DNA from: SZUA-36 sp963759155
GTDB taxonomy: Bacteria > Pseudomonadota > Gammaproteobacteria > Xanthomonadales > SZUA-36
Length of the DNA: 64,000 nucleotides
Assembly: GCA_963759155.1 (NCBI GenBank)
Contig: CAVWXX010000014.1
Span: forward strand, 1 to 64,000
Direction of reading: 5' to 3'
Shown here: positions 26,694-35,136 of the stretch, in pieces
Layout: every line of letters starts with the position of its first letter
How positions within the stretch are numbered: the first letter of the stretch is position 1
Notes under the pieces: generated by a model
What the model was told of the DNA's origin: nothing
What the model saw: the letters and a program-made list of their open reading frames with translations, nothing else
Database searches by the model: none
Translations under genes and position numbers: made by a program

Positions 26694-26785
26694 GTGCCAA
26701 CACACCGACCGTGTTTGTCGTGGATGATGATACCTCGTTTCTGGCCAGTGTGAGTCGTCTGTTACGCGCGTCCGGGCTTCCTGCC
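26693..26785 (+). pseudogene. Response-regulator receiver stub
   Basis: The frame reads SANTPTVFVVDDDTSFLASV, then SRLLRASG, the first 30 residues of a FixJ-type receiver (compare TVFVVDDDPSFLTSMSRWL at 21036). It then runs into unrelated sequence. The junction with the kinase is GCATAAGTGCC. The paired genes at 21033 overlap as ATGA; a single G-to-A change from GCATGAGTGCC would explain both the kinase TAA stop and the loss of the regulator ATG. It is not functional. Confidence 0.75.
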
Positions 26786-26876
26786 CTCCGCCCCTACGGG
26801 GCCATCTCACTGCGTTCGATGTTCAACTGGCGCAACGTTTCGTTGCGAATTGACCAACCAAGAGTAGGCGCCTTTT

Positions 26877-26947
26877 AGGCGAGTTTTGAAGTATTGCGAA
26901 GTTCAACATACGCTTATTTATGGTGATACACCTTTTATGCGTCCTAT
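26877..26947 (+). repeat. 71-bp direct repeat, right copy
   Basis: This is the partner of 25265-25335, same length and orientation. Its right end (GCGTCCTAT) overlaps the last bases of the FAD oxidoreductase gene on the other strand, so the insertion point is at that gene's stop codon. Confidence 0.85.
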
Positions 26948-28419
26948 GTCCCAATCGGCGGAAAGTGCTGAGCCACTAGGTTCTTGGCGTATTCAGCGAT
27001 CGGTTCAACCAATTCAAAATTGGTCGCCCCGCCCACATAAAAAGTGGAATTTACGCCTTGCTGTTGCTCAAGTTTTGTGAACCACCCATCCCTGATCGCC
27101 TCGCAATCGACATGTTGAAAATAGGGGAAGCGATTATACGTGGCCCAGGTTTCAGAAGGATCAACAAGTTTGCCGCCCATGACCCGAACAACGTCCTCGA
27201 CGCCACGCTCAACCAGGGCCTGCACATCATCATCTGTTGCATCGTTGAAATCTTCGAACTCGATACGCGTATAGAACTGAACGAAATCACTGTCATGCCA
27301 TTGTTTGGCAGCACCCCAAGGATAGGCCGGCTTGCTGGTATCCGGATCAGCACCTTTCTTCACCGTGAAGATCTCTGGCTGCGGATAGCAGGCTGCCAGG
27401 GGATCCTTGCCGTCAAAATTTTCACCTCGAACATGCCGCGTAACCATGCAATAGGAAAGGGACTGCACCTTTGACAGCAACTCATCCTCACCTGACCCGG
27501 GCGTGACATCGAGGGACAGTTGGTCATGAACTACGTCAGGGGTCAGGGGGCATGCCAGGATCACGAAATCTACTTTGAGTTCCCCGTCATGCAAGCGCAC
27601 ATCATCAAGAATCTGCTCAGCTTGCTGATACTTGATGCGAACCCCGTCTGCATCCCGATGAATACTTTTAACTTTAACGTTGAGTCGAATATTGAGACGC
27701 CAGGATAACCGCTCGAAAAACCGCTGAAACCCATCGGTGAAGCGCCGCGGCCATCTGGATATGTTACCGATAACGGGCGTTTCCTTGATGAGCATCGGGA
27801 TGAAAGTTTTCAAGGTCATAAACTTAAGCGGATATAGCGCAGGAGTCGTCTCAACCGTTCCGTATCCCATTAGGTTAACTGGCAGCAGGAATACCCCATA
27901 GAGATCGATCAGTTTGTTGCGTTCCAACCAGTCGATAAACGGGATACTCATCTCCTCTTTGCTTCCGGCGTCTTCCAGTGTTGGACCATCGAGTAACGCA
28001 CCAAGCTTAAATCGCTTCCAGATATAACGCACGTTGGCCCAGACAAAGCGCAGCATTGGCACCTTACTTTTACCGTCCTTGCGCAGGCGCATGCCACCGA
28101 CAATTGAGCTTAACTCCGCCCGGCCATTTTGCATATCGTCCAGCGGCAGTCGCATCGAAATAAAAGGCCGCTCCGCATACGTGGTTGCACCAAGTTCTTT
28201 GGCCAGTTTTCGGATCTCGCGATAGGCTGGCGTGATGTAATTGGCGCCAAGGTCGAAGCTGCGGTTATTGAAGGTAATGGAGTCTGCAAGACCACCAATG
28301 CGGCCCAGTTTCTCCAGCACCCACACATCACGGTAACCGTTCTGTTGCAGATAGTGTGCCGTGAGCAGCCCGGAAGGTCCGGCGCCAATAATAGCAATGC
28401 GAGGTTGTTTATTTTCCAT
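26944..28419 (-). CDS. FAD-dependent amine oxidase / protoporphyrinogen-oxidase-like protein
   Basis: The N terminus has the dinucleotide motif RIAIIGAGPSGLLTAHYLQQ (about residues 7-26) and the second motif VLEKLGRIGGLADSITFNN, both typical of the NAD(P)/FAD amine-oxidoreductase superfamily. VDFVILACPL appears in the middle, and the C-terminal FAD segment FYVGGATNFELVEPIAEYAK closes the domain. The start at 28419 (ENKQPRI) is chosen because the fold begins there; an ATG at 28434 is five codons earlier. It begins 25 bases after the CxxCH-protein gene on the same strand, so they probably form an operon. The substrate is unknown. Confidence 0.8.
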   Translation of the reverse strand: MENKQPRIAIIGAGPSGLLTAHYLQQNGYRDVWVLEKLGRIGGLADSITFNNRSFDLGANYITPAYREIRKLAKELGATTYAERPFISMRLPLDDMQNGRAELSSIVGGMRLRKDGKSKVPMLRFVWANVRYIWKRFKLGALLDGPTLEDAGSKEEMSIPFIDWLERNKLIDLYGVFLLPVNLMGYGTVETTPALYPLKFMTLKTFIPMLIKETPVIGNISRWPRRFTDGFQRFFERLSWRLNIRLNVKVKSIHRDADGVRIKYQQAEQILDDVRLHDGELKVDFVILACPLTPDVVHDQLSLDVTPGSGEDELLSKVQSLSYCMVTRHVRGENFDGKDPLAACYPQPEIFTVKKGADPDTSKPAYPWGAAKQWHDSDFVQFYTRIEFEDFNDATDDDVQALVERGVEDVVRVMGGKLVDPSETWATYNRFPYFQHVDCEAIRDGWFTKLEQQQGVNSTFYVGGATNFELVEPIAEYAKNLVAQHFPPIGT

Positions 28420-28444
28420 GGTTATCGGACTCATTGAGAGGACA

Positions 28445-29605
28445 TCAGAGATTAGGGTAATTGGTGGCATGCTGATGGCAAGACGCGCAATACCACTCCG
28501 CCTGGAAGATCATCGGTGGGGGATCTTGGGGTACCGGAAACTTTCCACTGTCACGGACCCATGGCGGCGTCATCTTCTCCATGTTGGCCAGTCTGTACCG
28601 GGTGTGGTCGATGTAGTGCCAATTCTCAGAGTTCGGACTGTCGATTGCATTTTGATACGCGATTCGAGCAAGCTCGAATTTGCCTTCCTTAGCGTACGCA
28701 TCACCCTGGCTGAGATACAAACCCTCGATGTTGAACGGTGCGGCATCATTGTTGTAGCACCAAGGCCGGCCCGTCACCCGGGCTATGGTTGCAATGGCGT
28801 TCATGACGAGATTGTTTATCTTCATGTCCTGAGGCAGCTGGATGACACCGCGCAATTTGTTGCCGAAAAAGCAGGTCTCAAGATTTTCCATGAATGACAC
28901 AGCGGCCCATTTGTAATCCTTGTGGTCCGGAGTCAATACGCCGCTGAGCACGGCGCCTTCGATGTATCCGTGGAAGCTGGCGAATTCCAACGAGTGCTCC
29001 ACCAGCGCCTCATAAGCGGATTTCTTGTAGTCATCATTGTCCGTGATATAACCCAGCAGCATGGTAGGCGATGCCCAGAACCCTGAAGCCAGATCATTAC
29101 CAGCGTCTACCGCCTGTTTCGCATGGAATTGCGCTTCGTAAAGATCCACATCAATCGCCACGGGCTCCACGCCCTTTTGTGCTCGCCACATGTACATGGC
29201 GCTGAGTATCGCCGTAGCCTGTGGATCTTTCGGGTTTCCATGCACATATTCTTCGAACTTGCAGATCAGGTCCATTTCCGAGTGGCTGTTTGTCGCCGGG
29301 TCATGCGAAGAGTTGCGGCGCTTTTGCTTCAGCGTTTCAGCAGAGAATGGGGCATTCGGGATTGGATGTGCCAGGTTTTCACCACAGTCCGTATTGGCGA
29401 CTATGGATGTGTTCTGCTGTTGATAATATTTCCAGAAAGACTTGGTTAACTGTGGGTCTTCTTCTGCATGTGGATAATCAAAATGGATGCTGGCAGGAGG
29501 CGTCGCCAGTGAGCAGTATGTCAGGCTGACAAAAAAAAGACCTAGAAGAACCCATAGGATTGTGCGCACACGCCCCCGCCGGGCGTTCCGTTCCACTGAA
29601 TTCAT
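28445..29605 (-). CDS. Membrane-anchored TPR-like protein with a C-terminal CxxCH motif
   Basis: GAGGAG six bases before the ATG at 29605 fixes the start. A single hydrophobic helix (RTILWVLLGLFFVSLTYC, about 15-32) anchors it with the bulk in the periplasm. The body is alpha-helical, with repeated alanine/tyrosine-rich helices (YEAQFHAKQAVDAGNDLASG, DAYAKEGKFELARIAYQNAI) that look TPR-like. The last 20 residues hold EWYCASCHQH, a CxxCH of the kind that binds c-type haem. No family is known to me. The FAD oxidoreductase downstream could pass electrons to such a haem, although they would sit on different sides of the membrane unless the oxidoreductase is exported. Confidence 0.65.
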   Translation of the reverse strand: MNSVERNARRGRVRTILWVLLGLFFVSLTYCSLATPPASIHFDYPHAEEDPQLTKSFWKYYQQQNTSIVANTDCGENLAHPIPNAPFSAETLKQKRRNSSHDPATNSHSEMDLICKFEEYVHGNPKDPQATAILSAMYMWRAQKGVEPVAIDVDLYEAQFHAKQAVDAGNDLASGFWASPTMLLGYITDNDDYKKSAYEALVEHSLEFASFHGYIEGAVLSGVLTPDHKDYKWAAVSFMENLETCFFGNKLRGVIQLPQDMKINNLVMNAIATIARVTGRPWCYNNDAAPFNIEGLYLSQGDAYAKEGKFELARIAYQNAIDSPNSENWHYIDHTRYRLANMEKMTPPWVRDSGKFPVPQDPPPMIFQAEWYCASCHQHATNYPNL

Positions 29606-29686
29606 TTGCACTCCTCGCTTTTCTTATTTTTAAGAGTTGTCATGTTATCATAGCGCGAAATCTCCGAGATAGGAAACCTCTAGTCA

Positions 29687-31357
29687 ATGGCACGTCAACC
29701 CCCGTTTGAGGCGTATACAGGCGAGTCCGGTTATTTCTTCGTCAGTTATGCACACCGGGACTCCGATTGGGTATACAAGCAACTGGAGTGGCTGAACAAC
29801 CAGGGCATTAAGATATGGTATGACGAAGGAATCGAGCCCGGCTCCGACTGGCTCCATGCCCTGGCAGACACAATCGACCGTTGCCAGGGCATGTTGTTCT
29901 TCGCGACGCCGAACTCGGTCGAGTCGAGCAATGTCGCGAACGAAATTCACTTCGCGTTGGATGCAGGCAAGCCAGTGATCGTCGTCTACCGTGAAGAAAC
30001 GCCCCTGCCTCCCGGTCTCAGATTTGGATTGAGCCGACAGCAGGCAGTGATCCGCAATAACCTGACCGCGGATGGCTTTCGCCAGAAGCTGTTGCGTGCG
30101 GTCCAGTCGAGGGAGTCGACCGAGGTAGAAAGCGTAGACGTGTCCCAACCTGTTCCTGGATTCAGCGGCAAAGCAGCCATCGCCGTCTTGCCCTTCAAAG
30201 GCGGTTCTACCAGCGAAGATGACACTTATTTCGCCGAGGGCCTGACCGAAGAATTAGTGACCGGTCTGCAGTCATGGCGAACCATTCCAGTGATTGCCCG
30301 GGATTCGACCGGCGATTACGGCGGCGACAGTGTTTCACGACGGCGTTTGGTGCGGGAGCTTGGTGTGGGATACGTCCTGCAAGGCAGCGTGCGTAAGGCA
30401 GGCAAGCGCCTGCGTATCAGCGCTCAACTGGCGGATACGCAGACCGGCCATCAGATCTGGGCCGACCGGTTCGACGGTGAAATGGAGGATGTCTTCGAGT
30501 TTCAGGACGAGATCACCCAGCGAATAATCGGTGCGATCGAGCCCGAAGTACTGGAACAAGAAATCCAACGTTCACACGCCAGGCCCACGCATGACCTACA
30601 GGCGTGGGATCTATATTTACGCGGTTTATCCCGATTTTCACGGGATACATTCGAAGACCTTTTGGCGGCGGGTGAACTCTTTGCCCAAGCCTCGGCAAAA
30701 GATTCGAAATTGGTCCATGCAGTGGCCGGCCAAGCCATGGCGGAATTGCACTTGCTGCTGAATCACCGCGGCAGCATGACCCTGGAAGAAGCAGGGAAGT
30801 CACGAGACCACGCCAAGAAACTGGCAAAGGAAGCGATGCGAATCGATGGACGCTCCCTGCCAGCAATGTCGGCACAATTGCTTGTCCTGATTCTGGACCA
30901 AAAATTCGAAGAGGCGGTCAAACTTAGCCAGGGGGCCCTGGAATCCTATCCCGCCAGCGCATCGACATGGCACGCTGCGGCATTTGCATTGATGAGTTCC
31001 GGTAGATTTGAGGAAGCCCTCGAACACTTTCAGATGACCAAACGATTGAGTCCCAGAAACCCGACCATGTGGTTGGTGTTAAATCAAGAGGGTTTTTGTT
31101 GCTTCTCTCTTGGCCGCATGGACGAGGCATTGAACTTCTTCAACCAGTCAATTACCCTCAAGCGCGACCACCTGTGGCCACACCTTGGTCGCACCTTGGC
31201 CCTTAAGATGAGCGGCCGGAGAGAAGAAGCCGTCAGAATGCTGAAGAAATTTCTCATAGATGTCCCCCATTTCAGCATAAAGCAGTTTGACGAAATTGAC
31301 CCGGCACAAGCAGGTCTGTTTATCGCTGAATTGCGAGATTTGGGTTGGGAGGGTTGA
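29687..31357 (+). CDS. TIR domain - TolB-like domain - TPR protein
   Basis: Three modules are visible. Residues about 15-140 are a TIR_2-type domain: YFFVSYAHRDSDWVYKQLEW, GIKIWYDEGIEPGSDW, and SVESSNVANEIHFAL with the conserved Glu. About 165-300 is a TolB-like/cyclase-associated region: IAVLPFKGGSTSEDDTYFAE, GLTEELVTGL and YVLQGSVRKAGKRLRISAQL with QIWADRFDGEMEDVFEFQDE. From about 315 to the end are TPR helices. In similar proteins the first module is often a winged helix or an adenylate cyclase. It starts about 80 bases from the divergent CxxCH gene and ends 71 bases before the TonB receptor, with which it may be cotranscribed. Whether the TIR acts on NAD or only binds partners is not known. 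Confidence 0.85.
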   Translation: MARQPPFEAYTGESGYFFVSYAHRDSDWVYKQLEWLNNQGIKIWYDEGIEPGSDWLHALADTIDRCQGMLFFATPNSVESSNVANEIHFALDAGKPVIVVYREETPLPPGLRFGLSRQQAVIRNNLTADGFRQKLLRAVQSRESTEVESVDVSQPVPGFSGKAAIAVLPFKGGSTSEDDTYFAEGLTEELVTGLQSWRTIPVIARDSTGDYGGDSVSRRRLVRELGVGYVLQGSVRKAGKRLRISAQLADTQTGHQIWADRFDGEMEDVFEFQDEITQRIIGAIEPEVLEQEIQRSHARPTHDLQAWDLYLRGLSRFSRDTFEDLLAAGELFAQASAKDSKLVHAVAGQAMAELHLLLNHRGSMTLEEAGKSRDHAKKLAKEAMRIDGRSLPAMSAQLLVLILDQKFEEAVKLSQGALESYPASASTWHAAAFALMSSGRFEEALEHFQMTKRLSPRNPTMWLVLNQEGFCCFSLGRMDEALNFFNQSITLKRDHLWPHLGRTLALKMSGRREEAVRMLKKFLIDVPHFSIKQFDEIDPAQAGLFIAELRDLGWEG

Positions 31358-31428
31358 TGCCCTGGTAAAACCCCAGTTGTCATTTAAGCATTATGGTATA
31401 AGCTTCTAACTGAACAGGAATATTTCGA

Positions 31429-33774
31429 ATGCGTTTGTTTCCGGTCACAACATTCTTAACGGTACTCGTGCTTCTGTCGACCCAAGCGGTGGTCGCTGCG
31501 GAGCAGACCGAAGAGGTTGTACTTGAAGAGATAATCGTCCAGGCCAACAAGAGACCAACTTTGTTGCAAGACGTAGCCCTTGCCGTATCCGCCTACACTG
31601 GGGAGTCTTTGATTGACATAGGTGTCTTCGAGGTCGCAGACTTGCCCAGGGTATCTCCGGGCGTAATTATCAACAGCCTCGGCAATACCACCCAAACCAT
31701 CGTCCGGATTCGTGGCGTGGGTACCGACGGCGTCAACCTGGGTTTCGAATCGTCGGTGGGCATGTTCATCGACGGAGTCTTCCGGCCACGGGCGGGGCAG
31801 GCATTGCAGGACTTCGTGGACATCGATCGGGTCGAGGTTCTCCGTGGCCCACAGGGCACACTCTTCGGCAAAAACACATCGGCAGGTGTCATCAGCATAT
31901 TCTCAAATCGGCCCGAATATGAGTTTGGCGGTGAGGCTTCCCTTGCCCTTGGAGACTACAATCTGAAACGTGTCACTGCTGTCCTTACCGGCCCCATCAG
32001 TGAAGACCGATTAGCCTTCCGTCTGGCGGTCAATAGCCATCAACGTGATGGTACCCTCGACAAGCTCGGTCCCGGCGCAAACCCAACAACACGGAAGAAC
32101 GATTTCTATAACGACCGCGATCGATTCAGCGTCAAAGGACAGTTGCTGTTCGAGCCGAATGACCAGGTATCTGCACGGCTCATCCTGGACTACAGTTCGC
32201 TGGATGAGGTAGGAAACGTCAGCATGCCGCTGATTATGGGCCCCGTTTCTCAGCTGGGTGTGGCCAGCGGCCTGCTGGGCATTCCTCCCGGAACGCCTGG
32301 TTCCAGTCAGGGATTGAACGATCTGGGGGCCTTCCTGCAACCAGATGACCAACTGGATGATCGTCAAACGCAAAACAATACCGACCCGTATGAGAAGCTG
32401 GATGATATGGGTCTGACCCTTGAAATCGAAGTGGGTCTTGGCTGGGGGGACCTTATCTCGATCACAGGGTTACGGAGCTATGAAAGCGATCGGGCTAACG
32501 ATTTGGACCTGGTCGGCGCGGATATTTTGCAGCCAAACCTCGAAACAACAGACATCGACGTACTGACCGAGGAGTTGCGTCTGAGCGGAACAAACGGAGC
32601 GCTCGACTGGCTGGTTGGACTCTACCTTTACGATGAACAAATCGATTTCACTGCCGATATTCGCTTTGGGTCGCAGTTTTCCGAGTTCTTCGGTGGTGGG
32701 CTACCACCGGGGGCATTCACAGGACAGGGCAGCAATCAGTTCGGCAGCCAGAAGAGTCAGGGCTTCGCCCTTTTTACACATAACATCTATCGGATAAGTG
32801 AGCAGATGGAATTGACCGCAGGTCTGCGCTACAGCAACGATTCCAAATCCGCGGTAAGTACCATCAATGGTGCAACACCTGGCACACCGTCAGTGGACGA
32901 CCCGGTATGTGATTTCCTGCCTTTTATTACCGCTGTATGTGACAACCGCAGCATTGATGAGAGCCGGGACGAGGACGAGTTCTCCGGCATATTTGGCGCG
33001 AGGTACATCTGGAGTGATGATGTTTCTGTCTATGCAAACTATTCCAGGGGTTACAAGGCCGGTGGAATCAATCTCGATCGCGAGTCCATTTCTGACCCCG
33101 GGGGCATTGTCATCGACAACTCGCAGTTTGGGTCCGAGACAGTTGATTCCTACGAGGTGGGGCTACGTTCGACAATTTTCGGTGGCCGGTCAACCGCCAA
33201 CCTGACCGCGTTCTACTCCGATTTCAAAGATTTCCAACTCAACAGCTTCAACGGCTTTGCCTTTGTCGTCATCAGCATCCCGAAGGCAGTCTCGTCGGGT
33301 ATTGAACTTGAAACCTCAACGCTATTGACTTCCGATTTACAGTTGGACCTAGCAGCCAGTTACATTGACGCCCGTTTTGGTGATGATCTCGGTGACGAGA
33401 CCCTGACCGAGTTCGAAGGTCAGCCACTGCCTGAGTCACCACTCTGGCAGGTGGTTGCGGCCCTCAGAGGCCAGTCTCTCATTGGCGATTCTCTGTACCT
33501 GCTTCACTATAACCTTAATTACAGCTACCGCAGTTCCACTATCAGTGGTTCGCAACCGCATCCGGAGCAACGCACACCTGGCTATTCCCTGGTTGGTGCC
33601 TCGGTGGGCGTTCGCTCACCGAGTGACCGCTACGGCCTTATGCTCACGGGTACCAACCTGACCGACAAGATCGTGGCGCCGTTCATTTCTCCAACGATAC
33701 TCCAGCAAGGCAGTTTTTCTGCCTACATCAACAACCCTCGGATGTTAGCCCTGACACTAGACGTGCGGTTTTAG
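31429..33774 (+). CDS. TonB-dependent outer-membrane receptor
   Basis: The protein has a Sec signal (LFPVTTFLTVLVLLSTQAVV), then EEVVLEEIIVQANKRPTLLQ, a TonB-box/plug start. Plug motifs are RIRGVGTDGVNLGFESSVGM, FIDGVF and VEVLRGPQGTLFGKNTSAGV. The barrel contains YANYSRGYKAGGINLDRES and ends with a terminal Phe (LALTLDVRF), as required for insertion. At 781 residues it is a typical size. The ligand could be a siderophore, vitamin, glycan or other organic; no binding-protein gene is adjacent. The preceding TIR-TolB-TPR gene is on the same strand. Confidence 0.93.
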   Translation: MRLFPVTTFLTVLVLLSTQAVVAAEQTEEVVLEEIIVQANKRPTLLQDVALAVSAYTGESLIDIGVFEVADLPRVSPGVIINSLGNTTQTIVRIRGVGTDGVNLGFESSVGMFIDGVFRPRAGQALQDFVDIDRVEVLRGPQGTLFGKNTSAGVISIFSNRPEYEFGGEASLALGDYNLKRVTAVLTGPISEDRLAFRLAVNSHQRDGTLDKLGPGANPTTRKNDFYNDRDRFSVKGQLLFEPNDQVSARLILDYSSLDEVGNVSMPLIMGPVSQLGVASGLLGIPPGTPGSSQGLNDLGAFLQPDDQLDDRQTQNNTDPYEKLDDMGLTLEIEVGLGWGDLISITGLRSYESDRANDLDLVGADILQPNLETTDIDVLTEELRLSGTNGALDWLVGLYLYDEQIDFTADIRFGSQFSEFFGGGLPPGAFTGQGSNQFGSQKSQGFALFTHNIYRISEQMELTAGLRYSNDSKSAVSTINGATPGTPSVDDPVCDFLPFITAVCDNRSIDESRDEDEFSGIFGARYIWSDDVSVYANYSRGYKAGGINLDRESISDPGGIVIDNSQFGSETVDSYEVGLRSTIFGGRSTANLTAFYSDFKDFQLNSFNGFAFVVISIPKAVSSGIELETSTLLTSDLQLDLAASYIDARFGDDLGDETLTEFEGQPLPESPLWQVVAALRGQSLIGDSLYLLHYNLNYSYRSSTISGSQPHPEQRTPGYSLVGASVGVRSPSDRYGLMLTGTNLTDKIVAPFISPTILQQGSFSAYINNPRMLALTLDVRF

Positions 33775-34126
33775 CTCATTCACTGAAAGGAGAAAACAGG
33801 GCGGAAACAGACAGGCGCAACTCTCTTTGAAAATATAACCCAGATTTAACGAGGTTTACAGGCGCTCACGGTAAAACACGGCTATCTATGCTGTTCTTCA
33901 TAACTAATTGCAATATAGGATTTGAAATGGTGCCGGCACCAAGATTACTCGGGACCTACTGATTACAAAAAAGCAGTACAAGGCTTTCTTACTATTCCAT
34001 ACCATTTCATATAGTCAATAATGCAGCCAATAAACAATATTTTACTGCTCCTCATCATTACATAGCATTTCAGCACATACTCTAAATTATGTTTGCCATT
34101 TGTTTGCCAATACTAAAATATGTTAC
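33775..34126. other. Spacer holding the first tRNA-derived attachment remnant
   Basis: No gene is present. A tRNA-Thr 3'-end fragment lies at 33928-33969. At 34091-34109 GTTTGCCA occurs twice with an 11-base period, the kind of arm-site direct repeat found near integrase attachment sites. The region is AT-rich. Confidence 0.5.
33928..33969 (-). repeat. tRNA-Thr 3'-end fragment, attachment-site remnant 1
   Basis: It matches the 3' half of the intact tRNA-Thr (56830-56874) from TGGTGCCGGCACCAAGATT through ACTCGGGACCTACTGATTAC, with a 3-base deletion (CGA). It has the same orientation as the tRNA. It cannot fold as a tRNA. It marks the left end of a roughly 1-kb segment that ends at the next copy (34951). 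Confidence 0.8.
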
Positions 34127-34531
34127 TTAATCTGCGTCCAGGTCGTACTCATTTGAGTTATCGTAAATCCAATCCGCCAAACTTGCCTCATCCATTTCTC
34201 CGGTTGCAACGTCTTTGATGACACACACGGCTTCCACTTCTTCTGCAACTAATTGCATTCCGTTCAACATAAGAAACACATCAATAACCGTCAGTGAGAT
34301 TCGTTTATTACCGTCATTGAACACATGGTTTTTGACGAACCCAAACCCATAACTTGCAGCTAGTTCATGAATTGGCGTTTCAGGTTCATAGCCAATTAAA
34401 TTAACAGGGCGCGCCAGAGTAGATTCCAGTGCGCCCTCATCGCGAATGCCGTGTAAACCACCGAACTCTTCAATCAGCGATCGGTGGAAATATTTTACAT
34501 CACTTGCACTTAGCCATTCAGGCATATTCAT
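34127..34531 (-). CDS. Doc-like death-on-curing toxin (Fic fold)
   Basis: The Fic core HVFNDGNKR is at residues 69-77, close to the Doc consensus HxFxxGNKR. The upstream LSASDVKYFHRSLIEEFGGL and GIRDEGALESTLARP helices are also Doc-like. Doc toxins phosphorylate elongation factor Tu. The 134-residue length is normal. It overlaps the upstream AbrB-type antitoxin gene by ATGA, so expression is coupled. It lies inside the small tRNA-bounded element, a usual place for stabilising modules. Confidence 0.88.
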   Translation of the reverse strand: MNMPEWLSASDVKYFHRSLIEEFGGLHGIRDEGALESTLARPVNLIGYEPETPIHELAASYGFGFVKNHVFNDGNKRISLTVIDVFLMLNGMQLVAEEVEAVCVIKDVATGEMDEASLADWIYDNSNEYDLDAD

Positions 34532-34755
34532 TTTGCAAGTTCGTGCAATGCATTCCTATAGCGTTTCCTTGTGCGTTCAAACGCTTTCAATTTACGCTCA
34601 AAAGAAGGATCAAAAGGTTGTATTTGAAGACCACCTTCGTAAGAAACCCCAAACAATTCGTCTCCTTCTTCTACACGTAGACGAGTCAATTCTTCTTTAG
34701 GGATAATTATCCCAAGTGAACCACCAATCTTCCTAAGTTTCATTACAGCAGTCAT
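34528..34755 (-). CDS. AbrB/MazE-type antitoxin
   Basis: AGGAGG eight bases before the ATG gives a strong start. The 75-residue protein opens TAVMKLRKIGGSLGIIIPKE, then ELTRLRVEEGDELFGVSYEG, the swapped-hairpin SpoVT/AbrB DNA-binding fold, followed by a charged helical tail (FERKLKAFERTRKRYRNALH) that would clasp the toxin. AbrB-type antitoxins paired with Doc toxins are known. A perfect inverted repeat at 34799-34816 upstream is the likely operator. Confidence 0.85.
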   Translation of the reverse strand: MTAVMKLRKIGGSLGIIIPKEELTRLRVEEGDELFGVSYEGGLQIQPFDPSFERKLKAFERTRKRYRNALHELAK

Positions 34756-34798
34756 AACGCCTACCTCCTATAAGACGCGATCTCTTTTACTACTAGGA

Positions 34799-34816
34799 TT
34801 ATAACTTTAGTTATAA
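34799..34816. promoter_or_regulatory. Inverted-repeat operator candidate of the AbrB/Doc module
   Basis: TTATAAC-TTTA-GTTATAA is a perfect 7-bp inverted repeat with a 4-base centre, 44 bases upstream of the antitoxin start. It contains -10-like TATAAC/TTATAA. Autorepression at such a palindrome is usual for toxin-antitoxin modules. Confidence 0.55.
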
Positions 34817-34950
34817 GTTTAAGTAAAGCAAATAAACGAGAGTCAAAATAGACGACTCAAACGTACGAATTCAGTCAATAGATGAATGATAAATGAGGCT
34901 ACTAGTGAGTCTAAGAGGATGTTGGATAGAAGGTGGGCTATTGAATTAAA

Positions 34951-34995
34951 TGGTGCCGGCACCAAGATTCGAACTCGGGACCTACTGATTACAAA
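34951..34995 (-). repeat. tRNA-Thr 3'-end fragment, attachment-site remnant 2
   Basis: The 45 bases are identical to 56830-56874 of the intact tRNA-Thr gene, in the same orientation, and diverge right after. This is the size and position of a classical tyrosine-integrase attachment core. The segment between the two copies is about 21.9 kb and makes up the amidohydrolase island. Confidence 0.92.
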
Positions 34996-35120
34996 ATAGA
35001 TGCCAGGGGTATCCATAGCTACCCATACATATTTATTTAATTTTATATATCAATCACTTGCTTACATCTATCTCCTCATGGCTTACCATCGAATCTCCCC
35101 CTTATTCACGATATTTATGT

Positions 35121-35136
35121 GACTAAAAAGTGGCTA
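35121..35136. repeat. Arm-type-like motif near the left attachment site (also at 56778-56793)
   Basis: GACTAAAAAGTGGCTA here and GACTAAAAAGTGACTA at 56778-56793 differ at one base. One lies at each end of the island, just inside the tRNA repeats. Such short direct repeats are typical integrase arm-binding sites. Confidence 0.5.

Noticed and set aside
25265..26947. The 71-bp repeats as integron attC sites
   Set aside because: No clear GTTRRRY/RYYYAAC core pair or large imperfect hairpin was found, and no integron integrase is present.
29687..31357. TIR-TolB-TPR gene as a confirmed anti-phage system
   Set aside because: The domain alone does not show defence; no partner effector or known defence neighbours are present, so it is reported only as a possibility.
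33928..34995. The two tRNA-like fragments as tRNA genes
   Set aside because: Both lack the 5' half of the cloverleaf; they are 3'-end copies fitting attachment sites.
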